Assembly (NCBI GenBank): GCA_964629735.1
Contig: CAZVQX010000003.1
Coordinates: forward strand, 1-64,000
Length of the DNA stretch: 64,000 nucleotides
From: CAZVQX01 sp964629735
Lineage (GTDB): Bacteria; Bacillota_I; Bacilli_A; RF39; UBA660
Direction of reading: 5' to 3'
Position 1 is the first letter of the stretch; each line of letters starts with the position of its first letter. The notes under the pieces were generated by a model. That model searched no databases and was not told where the DNA came from. It saw nothing but the letters and a program-made list of their open reading frames with translations. A program made the translations under genes and the position numbers. Shown one piece after another: positions 33,741 to 43,444 of the stretch.

Positions 33741-35447
33741 ATGATAAAAAGCCAGAGAAAATTAAATGTAAAAAGATTCGCTATATTGATTTTATTTATC
33801 ATTGTATTACTTGTCGCTGTTCCTGCATGTGTGAAAAAAACAGGATCAATAATAAATGAAAAAAACGACAAATTTATTGCTAGCAGTGACATTGAAGTTA
33901 AACTTTATAATGAAAATTTTCAAGAATTAGGAACTGTTGCTAGGGGGATGAAAGTGACTAGTTATAACAGAGTGATAAAAGGGAATGATAAAAGAATTTT
34001 CAGGAAAATTAAATTTAATAAAAAAATATATTTAATTGATGAAAGAAACTTAGTTGATAAACAAAAAGATATTGTTTTAGAAAAAGAGATGTATGTTAGG
34101 ACACCTGCAACCATTTATAAGAGCGAAAAAGATAGCATTATTTTGTCAATGGTAAAAAAAGGTGAAAAATTAGAAATTATCGACTTTGATAAAATAGATA
34201 ATAAAGGCTATGTACACAAGTATAAAATAAAATATAATGATGTTGTGGGTTATGTTTACGGTAAATATTTAGTAAATAATAAAGAAATAAGCCTTAAGCA
34301 TTATGATGAAGAAAAAACATATTTAATACATAAAAATAGAGGTAATACTTTAGGTGGTGGCTCAGCTGCTAATTTAGATTTTTATCCAAATGTTAAACCT
34401 CAATTTTCTCAAAATGTTATGCCAAAAGAAGTTCGTAGTTTATATTTAAATACAGGTGTTATAAATAAAATTGACGAATATATTAAATTAGCTAAAGAAT
34501 CAAATATTAATGCATTTGTAGTTGATATTAAAGATAATATGTCACCAGGTTATGATTCACAAGTTATGAAAAAATATTCGCCAACTAATTATAAATATGC
34601 TAATAATAGTTTTGATAGTTACAAAGTAGGTATAAAAAAATTAAAGGATGCCGGATTTTATGTAATTGGTAGGATCACCGTTTTTAAAGATTCATATTTT
34701 GTAAAAGATCATCCTGAGAGTGCTATTTCTGATAATAAAACAGGTCAACCATTTCTTCATAACAACTCTTATTGGCCAAGTGCATATGATCGTAAAGTTT
34801 GGGAATTTAATGTAGAGTTAGCAAAGGAAGCGGTTTTAGAAATGGGATTTAATGAAATTCAATTTGATTATGTGCGTTTTCCAGATCGAGTTTATAAATT
34901 AGAATTAGACGGATTGATAAATATGAAAAATAAGTATAATGAAGAAAAAGCCCAGGCTATTCAAGGATTTTTAATGTACGCTACTGATGAGATTCATCAA
35001 TTAAATGCATATGTATCTGCGGATGTCTTTGGTGAATCAGCACATAATTATGTTACTGGTTATGGTCAATATTGGGGGGCAATATCTAATGTAGTTGATG
35101 TTATAAGTGGTATGCCTTATCCTGATCATTTTAATGCATATGAGTACGGTTTTAAAGAAGTTGTTTGGACTGTTCCATATAAACTGCTAAATTTTTGGGG
35201 GATGAATTACGTTGTAAAACGTCAACAAGAAATACCAACGCCAGCAATTGTCAGAACTTGGATTCAAACATATGATACTGGTAAACGTCCTGCTGTTGAA
35301 TACAATAGTGATCGAATTTATGATCAAATTAAGGGATTATACAATGCTGGTTTAACTGGTGGTTTTATGACCTGGAACTCTAGTTCAAGTCTAGCTAAAT
35401 ATAAAAGCGTATCACCTGCTTTTTTGAAAATAAGTAGGGAGGAATAA
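33741..35447 (+). CDS. Putative glycoside hydrolase (DUF4015) with SH3-like domain
   Basis: 568 residues. An N-terminal membrane anchor (about 12-30), then an SH3-like segment (DIEVKLYNENFQELGTVARGMKV and a second VRTPATIYKSEKDSIILSMVKKGEKLEI) to about residue 190. Residues 225-560 form a TIM-barrel of the DUF4015 type: VRSLYLNTGVINK, INAFVVDIKDNMSPGYDS, GFYVIGRITVFKDSYF, FNEIQFDYVRFPD, VSADVFGESAHN, ISGMPYPDHFN, VRTWIQTYD and GGFMTWNSSSS. The Asp in QFDYVRFP and acidic residues downstream fit a retaining glycosidase-like site. Probably cell-wall or exopolysaccharide active; substrate not known. Adjacent yutD-like gene starts 2 nt after its stop. Confidence 0.88.
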   Translation: MIKSQRKLNVKRFAILILFIIVLLVAVPACVKKTGSIINEKNDKFIASSDIEVKLYNENFQELGTVARGMKVTSYNRVIKGNDKRIFRKIKFNKKIYLIDERNLVDKQKDIVLEKEMYVRTPATIYKSEKDSIILSMVKKGEKLEIIDFDKIDNKGYVHKYKIKYNDVVGYVYGKYLVNNKEISLKHYDEEKTYLIHKNRGNTLGGGSAANLDFYPNVKPQFSQNVMPKEVRSLYLNTGVINKIDEYIKLAKESNINAFVVDIKDNMSPGYDSQVMKKYSPTNYKYANNSFDSYKVGIKKLKDAGFYVIGRITVFKDSYFVKDHPESAISDNKTGQPFLHNNSYWPSAYDRKVWEFNVELAKEAVLEMGFNEIQFDYVRFPDRVYKLELDGLINMKNKYNEEKAQAIQGFLMYATDEIHQLNAYVSADVFGESAHNYVTGYGQYWGAISNVVDVISGMPYPDHFNAYEYGFKEVVWTVPYKLLNFWGMNYVVKRQQEIPTPAIVRTWIQTYDTGKRPAVEYNSDRIYDQIKGLYNAGLTGGFMTWNSSSSLAKYKSVSPAFLKISREE

Positions 35448-35448
35448 A

Positions 35449-35742
35449 ATGAAAAAATATACTATAAATAATTTTATTTATCAATTAATTGAAGATTATG
35501 ATAATGGTTTTGATTATAATGTTGTTTTAGAAAAAATGACTGATTATTTTAATGATTTTGATTATATTATTGGTGATTGGTCATATGGTAAATTAAGATT
35601 AAAAGGTTTTTGTGATAAAGATAATAAACTATATAAATCAATTAATGATATAAAAAGTAAGGATAAGTATATTCGGGAAATGTGTGCATATAATTCTAAA
35701 TATTTTGTTTTAAAAAAGGAAAAAGATAATAAGAAAAAATAA
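35449..35742 (+). CDS. yutD: YutD family protein (DUF1027)
   Basis: 97 residues. FIYQLIEDYDNGFDYNVVLEKMTDYFNDFDYIIGDWSYGKLRLKGFCD and the ending YFVLKKEKD match YutD, a small cytosolic protein of unknown function found across Bacilli. The RBS AGGGAGGAATAAA is formed by the last codons of the preceding gene, so the two are coupled. Confidence 0.9.
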   Translation: MKKYTINNFIYQLIEDYDNGFDYNVVLEKMTDYFNDFDYIIGDWSYGKLRLKGFCDKDNKLYKSINDIKSKDKYIREMCAYNSKYFVLKKEKDNKKK

Positions 35743-35806
35743 TTCAAAGTTATTGTCTAAATAATGGCGAATTAAAATATAGAGATAAATAACTTTGTGT
35801 TAAGAT

Positions 35807-35837
35807 AATCAAAATGAAAATTTTGATTATTTTTTTG
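35807..35837 (+). terminator. Terminator after yutD
   Basis: AATCAAAAT / ATTTTGATT arms and TATTTTTTT. Confidence 0.7.
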
Positions 35838-35973
35838 AAGTATTAATAATATACTCATGTATGTGTACTTTACGTTAGCTTGCATTAATTTTATATCAAA
35901 AAAAATAAAACAATGATATACTGTTGTCATAATAGGCAAATATTATTTTTTTGAATAAGGGTGGTATTATAAT

Positions 35974-37311
35974 ATGGATATAGATTATTGTCGATTATCT
36001 AAAGATATAAATGAGTTTGGAAAAGATATATTGCAATTAATTAAAGCACAATATGAAAGTTCAATGTCAATTTCGCAACAACAATTTTTGGAAAAATTAA
36101 CAACTTCAGATAATTTTATAGTGATAAATAAACCAAACAGTGAAGATGTTGAGAGGTTTGGTAAATTAAATGATAGTAACCATAATATTCCAAATGCTCC
36201 ATCAGCGCATGGTGGTAGGGCCAAAGGCGATGGTAAGATACACATATATCCATATTCACAATCATTTAACAATTGCAATACATATGATGATTATTTAAAC
36301 TTATGTAAAAATCATCTTGTAGTTCACGAAATTTTCCATTATTTTATTAGACCAGATGCGGTGGAAATAAAAAACTCTGAAATATATAATGAATTCAAAC
36401 ATTTTTTAACTGAAGGATTAGTTCAATATTACACTGAGACATTTTCAAAAGAACATAATTTAGTAATACCTAATTCAAACTATAATTGGAATGTTAAAAC
36501 AGCAAAAGACATTTTAAGTGTTTTTCCAAAAGGAACCGATTTGGATAAAATTGTTTTTCAAAAGAATTTTGTTGAAATAATTAATCTGGCCTATAACTAT
36601 TCAGGAATAAACTTTGTTAACAATTATATTCAAGAGAAACAAAAATATAATTATTTAGAAACTATTATAATTGAGGCGGGAAGAGAAGCTAATCTAAATG
36701 AAATTTATGTAAATAAAATTGTCGATTCTAAGATGAGAGCTTACAAGAGTATGTCTAATCATGAACAAATTATTGAAGATTATCAATATCAGATAAGTAA
36801 ATTATTTAAAGATGAAAAATTACTAGCTAAATATAATGAAAAAGTAAAGCAATATAATCCAAAAGCATTTGAAAATTTGCAGAATAAAAAAAAGAAGGTT
36901 AAATCAGATTTAAATATAAAAGCTAAACAAACCAACACAAATGTAAATTTACACAGAGGGCCACTAAAAAGTGAGTTGCATCTTGTTAAAAAATCAGTTA
37001 AGGTGATTAATGATAAAAAAAATAAAGTAATTATGAAAAAAGAACCTCAAATTTCTAAAAATCAATCGGCAATCACTCATTTAAAACTATATAGAGAAAA
37101 ATTAAAAAATACTGAAAAACAAATTAATAATGTAAACAGCAAAAACAATATTATAAAAAAAGAAACGCCCAAAATATTAAAATTAACTAATAATCCCAAT
37201 AGTACAAATAAGGGATTTGTAGATATACTTATTTTAGCAGTTGTAACCGGTTTTGGTTGTGGAATAGGGATTGGTATAGGTTACTTTTTCTATAAAATAT
37301 GTATATGGTAA
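35974..37311 (+). CDS. Tail-anchored HEXXH (gluzincin-like) metalloprotease candidate
   Basis: 445 residues without an N-terminal signal. Zinc motif VVHEIFHYF gives ligands His118 and His122 with general base Glu119; a third ligand candidate is Glu147 in HFLTEGLVQYYTE, 25 residues later, as in gluzincins. Residues 300-405 are a very Lys/Asn-rich linker. The only membrane helix is at the C terminus (about 417-441, LILAVVTGFGCGIGIGIGYFF), with a glycine zipper and a 2-4 residue tail. Without a signal this would place the catalytic domain in the cytosol. No close family is recognised. It has GGGTGG-type RBS and its own unit between terminators. The substrate is unknown. Confidence 0.7.
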   Translation: MDIDYCRLSKDINEFGKDILQLIKAQYESSMSISQQQFLEKLTTSDNFIVINKPNSEDVERFGKLNDSNHNIPNAPSAHGGRAKGDGKIHIYPYSQSFNNCNTYDDYLNLCKNHLVVHEIFHYFIRPDAVEIKNSEIYNEFKHFLTEGLVQYYTETFSKEHNLVIPNSNYNWNVKTAKDILSVFPKGTDLDKIVFQKNFVEIINLAYNYSGINFVNNYIQEKQKYNYLETIIIEAGREANLNEIYVNKIVDSKMRAYKSMSNHEQIIEDYQYQISKLFKDEKLLAKYNEKVKQYNPKAFENLQNKKKKVKSDLNIKAKQTNTNVNLHRGPLKSELHLVKKSVKVINDKKNKVIMKKEPQISKNQSAITHLKLYREKLKNTEKQINNVNSKNNIIKKETPKILKLTNNPNSTNKGFVDILILAVVTGFGCGIGIGIGYFFYKICIW

Positions 37312-37370
37312 AGCGAAAACTTGATTCAATGAAATATTGAAAGTTTAATAATAAATGATTTTATTAATAG

Positions 37371-37404
37371 ATAAGCAAGACTCAAAAATTGCTTATTTTT
37401 TATT
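37371..37404 (+). terminator. Terminator before prfB
   Basis: ATAAGCAA / TTGCTTAT arms and a T-run. Confidence 0.75.
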
Positions 37405-37467
37405 AGTAATATTATAGAAATATAATTATAAAGATGTTATAATTATAATGATTGGAGTAGTGATAGA

Positions 37468-38572
37468 TTGGAATTCCATGAACTAAGAAATATTTATCAT
37501 AATTATTTAATAAGAATTCAAGAGTTATGGAGGGCTCTTTGACTTAGATAACAAGAATGTTGAGTTAAAACAATTAGAAGAAAAGATTAATCAACCTGAT
37601 TTCTGGTTAGATAAAAGTAAGAGTGAAAAAATAATAAATAAATTTAATAATCTAAAAAAAACAATTAACTTAGTTTCGTCTTTAAAAGAAATAATTAATA
37701 ACAATTATGAATTGGTTGAGCTTTTAAAAAATGAATATGATAACGAAATAAAAATAATGCTTGAGAGTGATATATTAAAAATTAATAATAATCTAATTGA
37801 GATAGAAAATCTTTTATTACTAGATGGTCCATATGATAAATATGGTGCAATTTTTGAAATCCATTCAGGAGCAGGTGGGACTGAGGCTAATGATTGGGTG
37901 GCGATGTTGTATCGTATGTATGTGCGATATTTTGAGTCTAAAGGCTATGAAATTGAAATTTTAAATGAACAAAAAGGTGATGAGGCTGGCTTTAAGAATA
38001 TTTCATTATTAGTAAGTGGTGAAAATGTTTATGGTTTTTTAAAAAATGAAGTTGGTGTACACCGATTAATTCGTATTTCTCCTTTTGATTCTAGTAAAAG
38101 ACGTCATACTTCTTTTGCGTCTGTTGAAGTTCTCCCTTATTTTAATGAAACGATTAACGTTGAAATTAAAGATAGTGATTTAGTAATTGATGTTTTTAGA
38201 AGTAGCGGTGCCGGTGGGCAATCGGTTAACACAACAGACAGTGCCGTTAGAATTACTCATTTACCAACCAAAATTACAGTAACATGCCAAAATGAGAGAA
38301 GTCAAATTCAAAACAAAGAACGAGCATTAGAAGTTTTGAAAAATAAATTATATAGTTTAGAAAAAGAAAAACAACAAAAAGAGTTAGATAATATTAAAGG
38401 TGGTATTGTTGCTATAAATTTTGGTTCTCAAATAAGGAGTTATATATTACACCCATATCAAATGGTTAAAGATCACCGTACTAATACAGAAGTTAGTAAT
38501 GCGTCAAAGGTATTAGATGGGGATATTGAAGTATTTATTCACGATAACTTAAAGCAAAGGAGTGGTAATTAG
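37468..38572 (+). CDS. prfB: Peptide chain release factor 2 (programmed +1 frameshift)
   Basis: Two overlapping frames make one protein of about 367 residues. Frame 1 starts at TTG 37468 (GGAG 10 nt upstream) and runs to an in-frame TGA at 37540, reading LEFHELRNIYH...ELWRAL. A +1 slip at CTT TGA continues DLDNKNVELKQLEEKINQPDFW. Downstream are the RF2 codon-recognition segment (SPFDSSKRRHTSF in the SPF slot, with Ser-Pro-Phe matching the RF2 SPF motif) and the catalytic GGQ loop SSGAGGQSVNTTDSAVRITH. RF2 reads UAA and UGA. The frameshift autoregulates its level: scarce RF2 slows UGA reading and favours slipping. Its conservation shows UGA is still a stop codon. ftsE overlaps the stop by one base. 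Confidence 0.95.
37528..37543 (+). other. prfB programmed frameshift site
   Basis: TGGAGGGCTCTTTGAC: the slippery CTT followed by TGA and C, with the Shine-Dalgarno-like GGAGGG just upstream that stimulates +1 slipping, the standard prfB arrangement. Confidence 0.93.
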
Positions 38573-39267
38573 TGGATTTAATAAAGTTAAAAGGCGTTAA
38601 AAAGCAGTATAAAACAGGGGTTACTGCTATCTATGATTTAAATCTTAGCATTAAAAAAGGTGAATTTGTTTTTGTAATAGGTCCGACTGGTTGTGGTAAG
38701 TCAACTTTGATAAAAATGCTATACCGTGAGGAAAAACCAACATCTGGTAAAATAATTGTTGGTGGTATTGATGTTGCTAAATTAAAAAATAATAAAGTAT
38801 ATAAATTAAGAAGACAAATTGGGGTTGTTTTTCAGGACTTTAAGTTGTTAGAAAGATCAAATGTATATGAAAACGTAGCCTTTGCCTTAGAAATATTTGG
38901 TTTACCTAAGGATGAAATTCATGAAAAGGTTTTAAAGGTTTTAGATTTGGTGGGGCTTAAAAATAAAATTAAAAATTATCCGGATCAATTATCTGGTGGT
39001 GAACAACAAAGAGTTGCCATCGCTAGAGCTATTGTCAATGGCCCTAAATTATTAATTTGTGATGAGCCAACCGGAAATTTAGATAAAGAAACAAGTATGG
39101 AAATTATGGAAGTGTTGAAGGCGATTAATGATTTAGGAACAACTATTATTATGGTAACCCATGATCGTGAAATTGTTGAAAAAATGAAAAAACGAGTGAT
39201 ATTATTGGATGCTGGTCGTTTACTTAAAGATTATGAGAAAGGAAAGTATATAAATGAAGCTGTTTAG
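38572..39267 (+). CDS. ftsE: Cell division ATP-binding protein FtsE
   Basis: 231 residues, GTG start overlapping the prfB stop by one base, RBS AAAGGAG. ABC ATPase with Walker A GPTGCGKST, signature LSGGEQQRVAIARAI, Walker B LLICDEPTGNLD and H-loop MVTHD. Powers FtsX, which in Firmicutes activates peptidoglycan hydrolases at the division or elongation site. ftsX overlaps its end by 14 nt. prfB-ftsE-ftsX order is common in Firmicutes. Confidence 0.97.
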   Translation: MDLIKLKGVKKQYKTGVTAIYDLNLSIKKGEFVFVIGPTGCGKSTLIKMLYREEKPTSGKIIVGGIDVAKLKNNKVYKLRRQIGVVFQDFKLLERSNVYENVAFALEIFGLPKDEIHEKVLKVLDLVGLKNKIKNYPDQLSGGEQQRVAIARAIVNGPKLLICDEPTGNLDKETSMEIMEVLKAINDLGTTIIMVTHDREIVEKMKKRVILLDAGRLLKDYEKGKYINEAV

Positions 39268-40153
39268 AATTTTAGGTAGGAATATAAGAGATTCATTTAA
39301 AAGTGTTTTCAGAAACTTTGCATTATCTATGGCCTCAATATCCTCAATAACTATCACATTAATTGTTGTTGCAATTTCATTAGCGCTATCATATAATGTA
39401 AATAATTTTGCCACACTAGTTGAAAAGGATGTAACAATAGTTACTTTTATTGAAAACACTGCTACTGATGAAGATTTAGAAAGTTTAGAAGAACAAATTA
39501 ATAAATTAAAATATGTTGAGTCATACGAATTTCAATCGAAAGAAGATATTACGAAAGAAATGATGAAAACTTCTGATATTTTTCAAAAAGTAATGGGGGA
39601 TTGGTCACTTGATGAAAATCCTATCCAAAATACATTTTTAGTAAAGGTATCAGAAATTGAAAAAATAGGTGAAGTTGCTAACGAACTAAAACAATTAGAT
39701 AATGTATCAGTTGTTAAATATGGTGAAGGAATGGTAGAACAACTAATTAAAGTATTTGGGGTTGTTGAAAGAGTAAGTATAATAATGGTTGTATCTTTGA
39801 TACTAGTAACAGCGTTTTTAATTTCAAATACTATTAAAATAGCAATTTTTTCAAGAAGAAGAGAGATTGAAATTATGAGATTAGTAGGGGCTTCAAATTT
39901 AAATATAAAAATACCATTCATATTTGAAGGATTATTTTTAGGTTTGTTAGGTTCGATAATACCAGTTATTTTAACTACATATGGTTATGTAGCTTTATAT
40001 AATAATTTTAACGGTCAATTATTTTCCCCATTTATTAAGTTAATAACACCGACACCGTTTATTTATTATATATCGATTATTCTTATTTTAATTGGTGGAA
40101 TTGTTGGAATGTTCGGAAGTTGGAGGGCTGTCCGTAAACATCTAAAAATATAA
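39254..40153 (+). CDS. ftsX: Cell division protein FtsX
   Basis: 299 residues with the four-helix permease layout: one helix near 22-44, a large extracytoplasmic loop (about 45-170, VEKDVTIVTFIENTATDED...), then three helices (about 175-200, 225-250, 265-290). The NLRHSFKS-like N terminus is NIRDSFKSVFRNF. Couples FtsE ATP hydrolysis to wall hydrolase activation. Overlaps ftsE by 14 nt. Confidence 0.95.
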   Translation: MKLFRILGRNIRDSFKSVFRNFALSMASISSITITLIVVAISLALSYNVNNFATLVEKDVTIVTFIENTATDEDLESLEEQINKLKYVESYEFQSKEDITKEMMKTSDIFQKVMGDWSLDENPIQNTFLVKVSEIEKIGEVANELKQLDNVSVVKYGEGMVEQLIKVFGVVERVSIIMVVSLILVTAFLISNTIKIAIFSRRREIEIMRLVGASNLNIKIPFIFEGLFLGLLGSIIPVILTTYGYVALYNNFNGQLFSPFIKLITPTPFIYYISIILILIGGIVGMFGSWRAVRKHLKI

Positions 40154-40183
40154 CAATCAGATTTATATTTGATTGTTTTTTTA
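40152..40183 (+). terminator. Terminator of the prfB-ftsEX operon
   Basis: AACAATCA / TGATTGTT arms and a T-run. Confidence 0.75.
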
Positions 40184-40233
40184 TTGTAATAGTAAATTAT
40201 AGATGTTATAATAATGATGATAGGGGTCATGGT

Positions 40234-42564
40234 ATGATTAAAGTTGATATGAACAAAGGACTTTGTCAACAAGAAGTAGAAGTGAGAATTTCAAAAGGTC
40301 AGGTCAATCGTGATTCAACGGTTCCAACTAAAAGTGTAATGGGTATTATAAATAGCCATCTTTTTACATTATTCAACTTTTTAAATTTTGGACTAGCGTT
40401 TGCTGTTGTTTTGGTAGATTCATATAAAAATTTAACATTTTTAGGAATTGTTATAATTAATACTTTAATTGGTATTTTACAAGAATTAAATGCAAAGCGT
40501 ATAATTGATAAACTTTCTCTTTTAAATGATAATAGGGTGCTTGTTATTAGAGATGGGCAAAAGAAATATATTGAACCAAATGAAATTGTTGTTGATGACT
40601 TAATAATATTAAAATTAGGTGACCAAGTTATTTGTGATTCGGTTATTTTAGATGGTGATTGTGAAGTTAATGAATCTTTCGTAACGGGCGAGGCACGTTC
40701 ATTATATAAAAGTAAAGGCGATAATCTTTTATCTGGAAGTTTTATTGTTAGTGGGGAAATAAAAACTCAGGTTAAACACGTTGCTACTGATAATTATACT
40801 TCAAAAATAATAGATGAAATTAAAGTAATAAAAAAACCAAACTCTGAACTAATGCATTCCTTGAAAAAAATTATTAAGTATATATCAATTACAATTGTTC
40901 CGTTAGGTATATTGTTATTTACTAAACAAATGTCTTTACCTAATAACAATATTAGACGTGCTGTTTTAAGTACTGTCGCTGCGATGATTGGTATGATTCC
41001 AGAGGGCTTAATTTTATTAACAAGTACGGTTTTAGCTGTTAGTGTTATAAGATTAGCTAGATATAAGGTATTAATTCAACAATTATATAGTGTTGAGACT
41101 TTGGCTAGGATTGACACTATTTGTTTAGATAAAACAGGAACATTGACAGATGGTTTAGTAGAATTTATTAATTTTATACCAATAGAAGAAATTCACAATA
41201 TTGACGAAATAATATCTTCTCTAGCATTTAATTTAGATGAAAACAATACTGTAATAGCTCTTAAAACAAGATTTCCATTAACAGTTAATTGGGATGTTGT
41301 TGATAAGAGGATGTTTTCGTCGCAAACTAAATGGTCAGGTATTAATTTTGCTAGACAAGGAACATATGTTATGGGGGCACCTGAATTTGTTATGAAAGAA
41401 GATTATGAATTGATTAAACCTATTGTTAATCAATATGTTGAAGAATATCGTGTTTTATTATTAGCGCATAGTAACTATTCTTTTAATAAGATTGGGTTAC
41501 CCAAAAATTTAAAACCGATTGGTTTAATATTACTAAGAGATAAAATACGCGAGGAAGCAATTAATACTTTGAATTTTTTCGAAAAACAAGGAGTCAATAT
41601 AAAAATAATATCAGGAGACAACGTTTTAACTGTTAAATCAATCGCAAAGAGAGTAGGGATGGAAGTCTACAATAAATATATTGATACTTCACTTATTGAA
41701 GATGAACAGCAATTGAGGGAGGCTGCTATAAAATATTCCATATTTGGACGTGTTAGTCCTAATCAAAAAAAGATTATAGTTAATGAATTAAAAAAACAAA
41801 ATCATGTTGTGGGATTTGTTGGTGATGGGGTTAACGATACACTAGCACTTCGCGAGGCAGATTGTGGGGTTGCTATGGCTTCTGGTAGTGAAGCAGCGCG
41901 GAATGTTTCAGAATTAATTTTGTTAGATTCTAATTTTGAAGCAATGCCATATGTTGTTAATGAAGGACGTCGTACAATTAATAATATTGAGAGATCAGCC
42001 ACTTTGTTTTTAGCAAAAACAATATTTGCTACAGTTTTAGCAATTGTTTTCCTTTTTATAAGTGTTCCATATCCTTTTGAACCAATTCAATTAAGCTTAA
42101 CAAGCGTATTTACGATTGGTATTCCATCGTTTATATTAGCAATTGAACCAAATAATGAAAAAATAAGTGGTAACTTTTTAACAAATGTTATTAGTAAATC
42201 AATGCCTACCGCTCTTACAAATATAATTAATATTATATTAATTATGATTTTAGGTGCAATTTTCAAATTGTCATTTAGTGAAACATCAACAATGTCAGTT
42301 ATATTAATGGCATTTACAGGTTTTATGTTGTTAGCTAAAATATCAACGCCTTTTAATACAATTAGAATGGGGTTAATGGTATTTGGTATATCTGGTTTCT
42401 TAATTGGTGTATTAGGTTTACCTAGTTTATTTTCGTTGACTTCTATTAGTCCACTTTTATGGTTGATGATTATATCTTTAATATTTATTTCGGTTAATAA
42501 TTTTAAGAAATTTACCAATTTATACTATAAAATAAAGAAAAAGTATCCAAAAATTTTTGATTAG
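40234..42564 (+). CDS. Cation P-type ATPase, CtpE-like
   Basis: 776 residues. Phosphorylation motif DKTGTLT (Asp299), actuator TGEA, nucleotide domain with KGAPE replaced by MGAPEF, and hinge GDGVNDTLALREADCGVAM. Membrane helix 4 carries the ion-site motif MIPEGLILLTS, as in the CtpE group, whose mycobacterial member moves calcium. No N-terminal metal-binding CxxC, which speaks against copper or zinc. Ten membrane helices are likely. RBS AGGGG. The next gene, a ZIP metal transporter, follows with a 10-nt gap. Substrate by family: calcium or another divalent ion; not proven. Confidence 0.9.
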   Translation: MIKVDMNKGLCQQEVEVRISKGQVNRDSTVPTKSVMGIINSHLFTLFNFLNFGLAFAVVLVDSYKNLTFLGIVIINTLIGILQELNAKRIIDKLSLLNDNRVLVIRDGQKKYIEPNEIVVDDLIILKLGDQVICDSVILDGDCEVNESFVTGEARSLYKSKGDNLLSGSFIVSGEIKTQVKHVATDNYTSKIIDEIKVIKKPNSELMHSLKKIIKYISITIVPLGILLFTKQMSLPNNNIRRAVLSTVAAMIGMIPEGLILLTSTVLAVSVIRLARYKVLIQQLYSVETLARIDTICLDKTGTLTDGLVEFINFIPIEEIHNIDEIISSLAFNLDENNTVIALKTRFPLTVNWDVVDKRMFSSQTKWSGINFARQGTYVMGAPEFVMKEDYELIKPIVNQYVEEYRVLLLAHSNYSFNKIGLPKNLKPIGLILLRDKIREEAINTLNFFEKQGVNIKIISGDNVLTVKSIAKRVGMEVYNKYIDTSLIEDEQQLREAAIKYSIFGRVSPNQKKIIVNELKKQNHVVGFVGDGVNDTLALREADCGVAMASGSEAARNVSELILLDSNFEAMPYVVNEGRRTINNIERSATLFLAKTIFATVLAIVFLFISVPYPFEPIQLSLTSVFTIGIPSFILAIEPNNEKISGNFLTNVISKSMPTALTNIINIILIMILGAIFKLSFSETSTMSVILMAFTGFMLLAKISTPFNTIRMGLMVFGISGFLIGVLGLPSLFSLTSISPLLWLMIISLIFISVNNFKKFTNLYYKIKKKYPKIFD

Positions 42565-42574
42565 GAGGAATATA

Positions 42575-43330
42575 GTGAACAATTTAATTAGTCTATTATT
42601 AACAATTTTTGTTGGTTTATTTATTTTATTAGGTGTTGCTATTGTTAAAATATTTAAAAATAATGATCGTGTTATTAATTTTTCAATAAGTGCGGCAATA
42701 GGTGTTGTTTTCTCCTTGGTTATATTTGAATTGATACCGGAGTCTATTGATTTAATTTCGGAAGGATATAATAATATTATTACTTTTCTATTAGTTATAG
42801 GTTTTGGCCTTTTTGGAATAATAATTTTAAAAATAATTGATGAATTTATTCCACATCATCATTGCGATGAGCCTAGATGCCAGGATAAATTAAACCATCT
42901 CGGTTTTATATCAAGTATTGGAATTATACTACATAATATAATTGAAGGTATGGTTGTTTATAGTAGTTCACTTAATTCATTTTCACTGGGTGTTTTATTG
43001 TGTATTGGTGTTGGTTTACATAATATTCCACTGGGAATGGTTATTAGTTCAACATTGACTAAAGATAATAAAAAAGCAACAACATTACTAGTAATATTTC
43101 TTATAACTATCTCATCTTTTTTGGGCGGATTAATTATGTTTTTATTACCGGGCTTATTTGCGAATGAAATATTTTTAGGAATAATTTTAAGTATTACAAC
43201 AGGAATGCTTAGTTATATTGTTGTATTTGAATTGATACCAGAAGTTAAACGAATTGATTATAAAAAAAATACAATTATTGGTATTGTTACAGGATTATGT
43301 TTGTTTTTTATTAGTTTAATCTTTCATTAA
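42575..43330 (+). CDS. ZIP-family metal transporter
   Basis: 251 residues from the GTG at 42575 (AGGAGG). Eight-helix ZIP layout with ZIP signatures: HNIIEGMVVY in helix IV and HNIPLGMVISS in helix V, and a short His/Cys loop HHHCDEPRCQD between helices III and IV that may bind zinc. Imports or releases divalent metals such as zinc or iron. The second motif has Leu where many members have Glu (HN.PEG). In one transcription unit with the P-type ATPase. Confidence 0.87.
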   Translation: MNNLISLLLTIFVGLFILLGVAIVKIFKNNDRVINFSISAAIGVVFSLVIFELIPESIDLISEGYNNIITFLLVIGFGLFGIIILKIIDEFIPHHHCDEPRCQDKLNHLGFISSIGIILHNIIEGMVVYSSSLNSFSLGVLLCIGVGLHNIPLGMVISSTLTKDNKKATTLLVIFLITISSFLGGLIMFLLPGLFANEIFLGIILSITTGMLSYIVVFELIPEVKRIDYKKNTIIGIVTGLCLFFISLIFH

Positions 43331-43351
43331 ATAATTTAATATATTAATTTA

Positions 43352-43378
43352 AAAAAACATCTTTTACGATGTTTTTTA
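43352..43378 (+). terminator. Terminator after the metal transporter
   Basis: AAAAAACATC / GATGTTTTTT arms with a 6-nt loop. Confidence 0.8.
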
Positions 43379-43400
43379 ATTATGTTATTTGTATATACAC

Positions 43401-43429
43401 TTTACCCGAACATATGTTTTTGATATAAT
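43401..43429 (+). promoter_or_regulatory. dinB promoter with LexA/DinR box in the spacer
   Basis: TTTACC (43401-43406), spacer exactly 17 bp, then TATAAT (43424-43429). Inside the spacer, CGAACATATGTTTT (43407-43420) matches the Firmicute SOS box CGAACATATGTTCG except at the last two bases. LexA bound here would block RNA polymerase. Confidence 0.75.
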
Positions 43430-43444
43430 ATAAATGGTGGTATA

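Noticed and set aside
42087..42518. 143-aa frame on the - strand inside the P-type ATPase
   Set aside because: Complement of hydrophobic helices, no RBS, and fully inside a well-supported gene.
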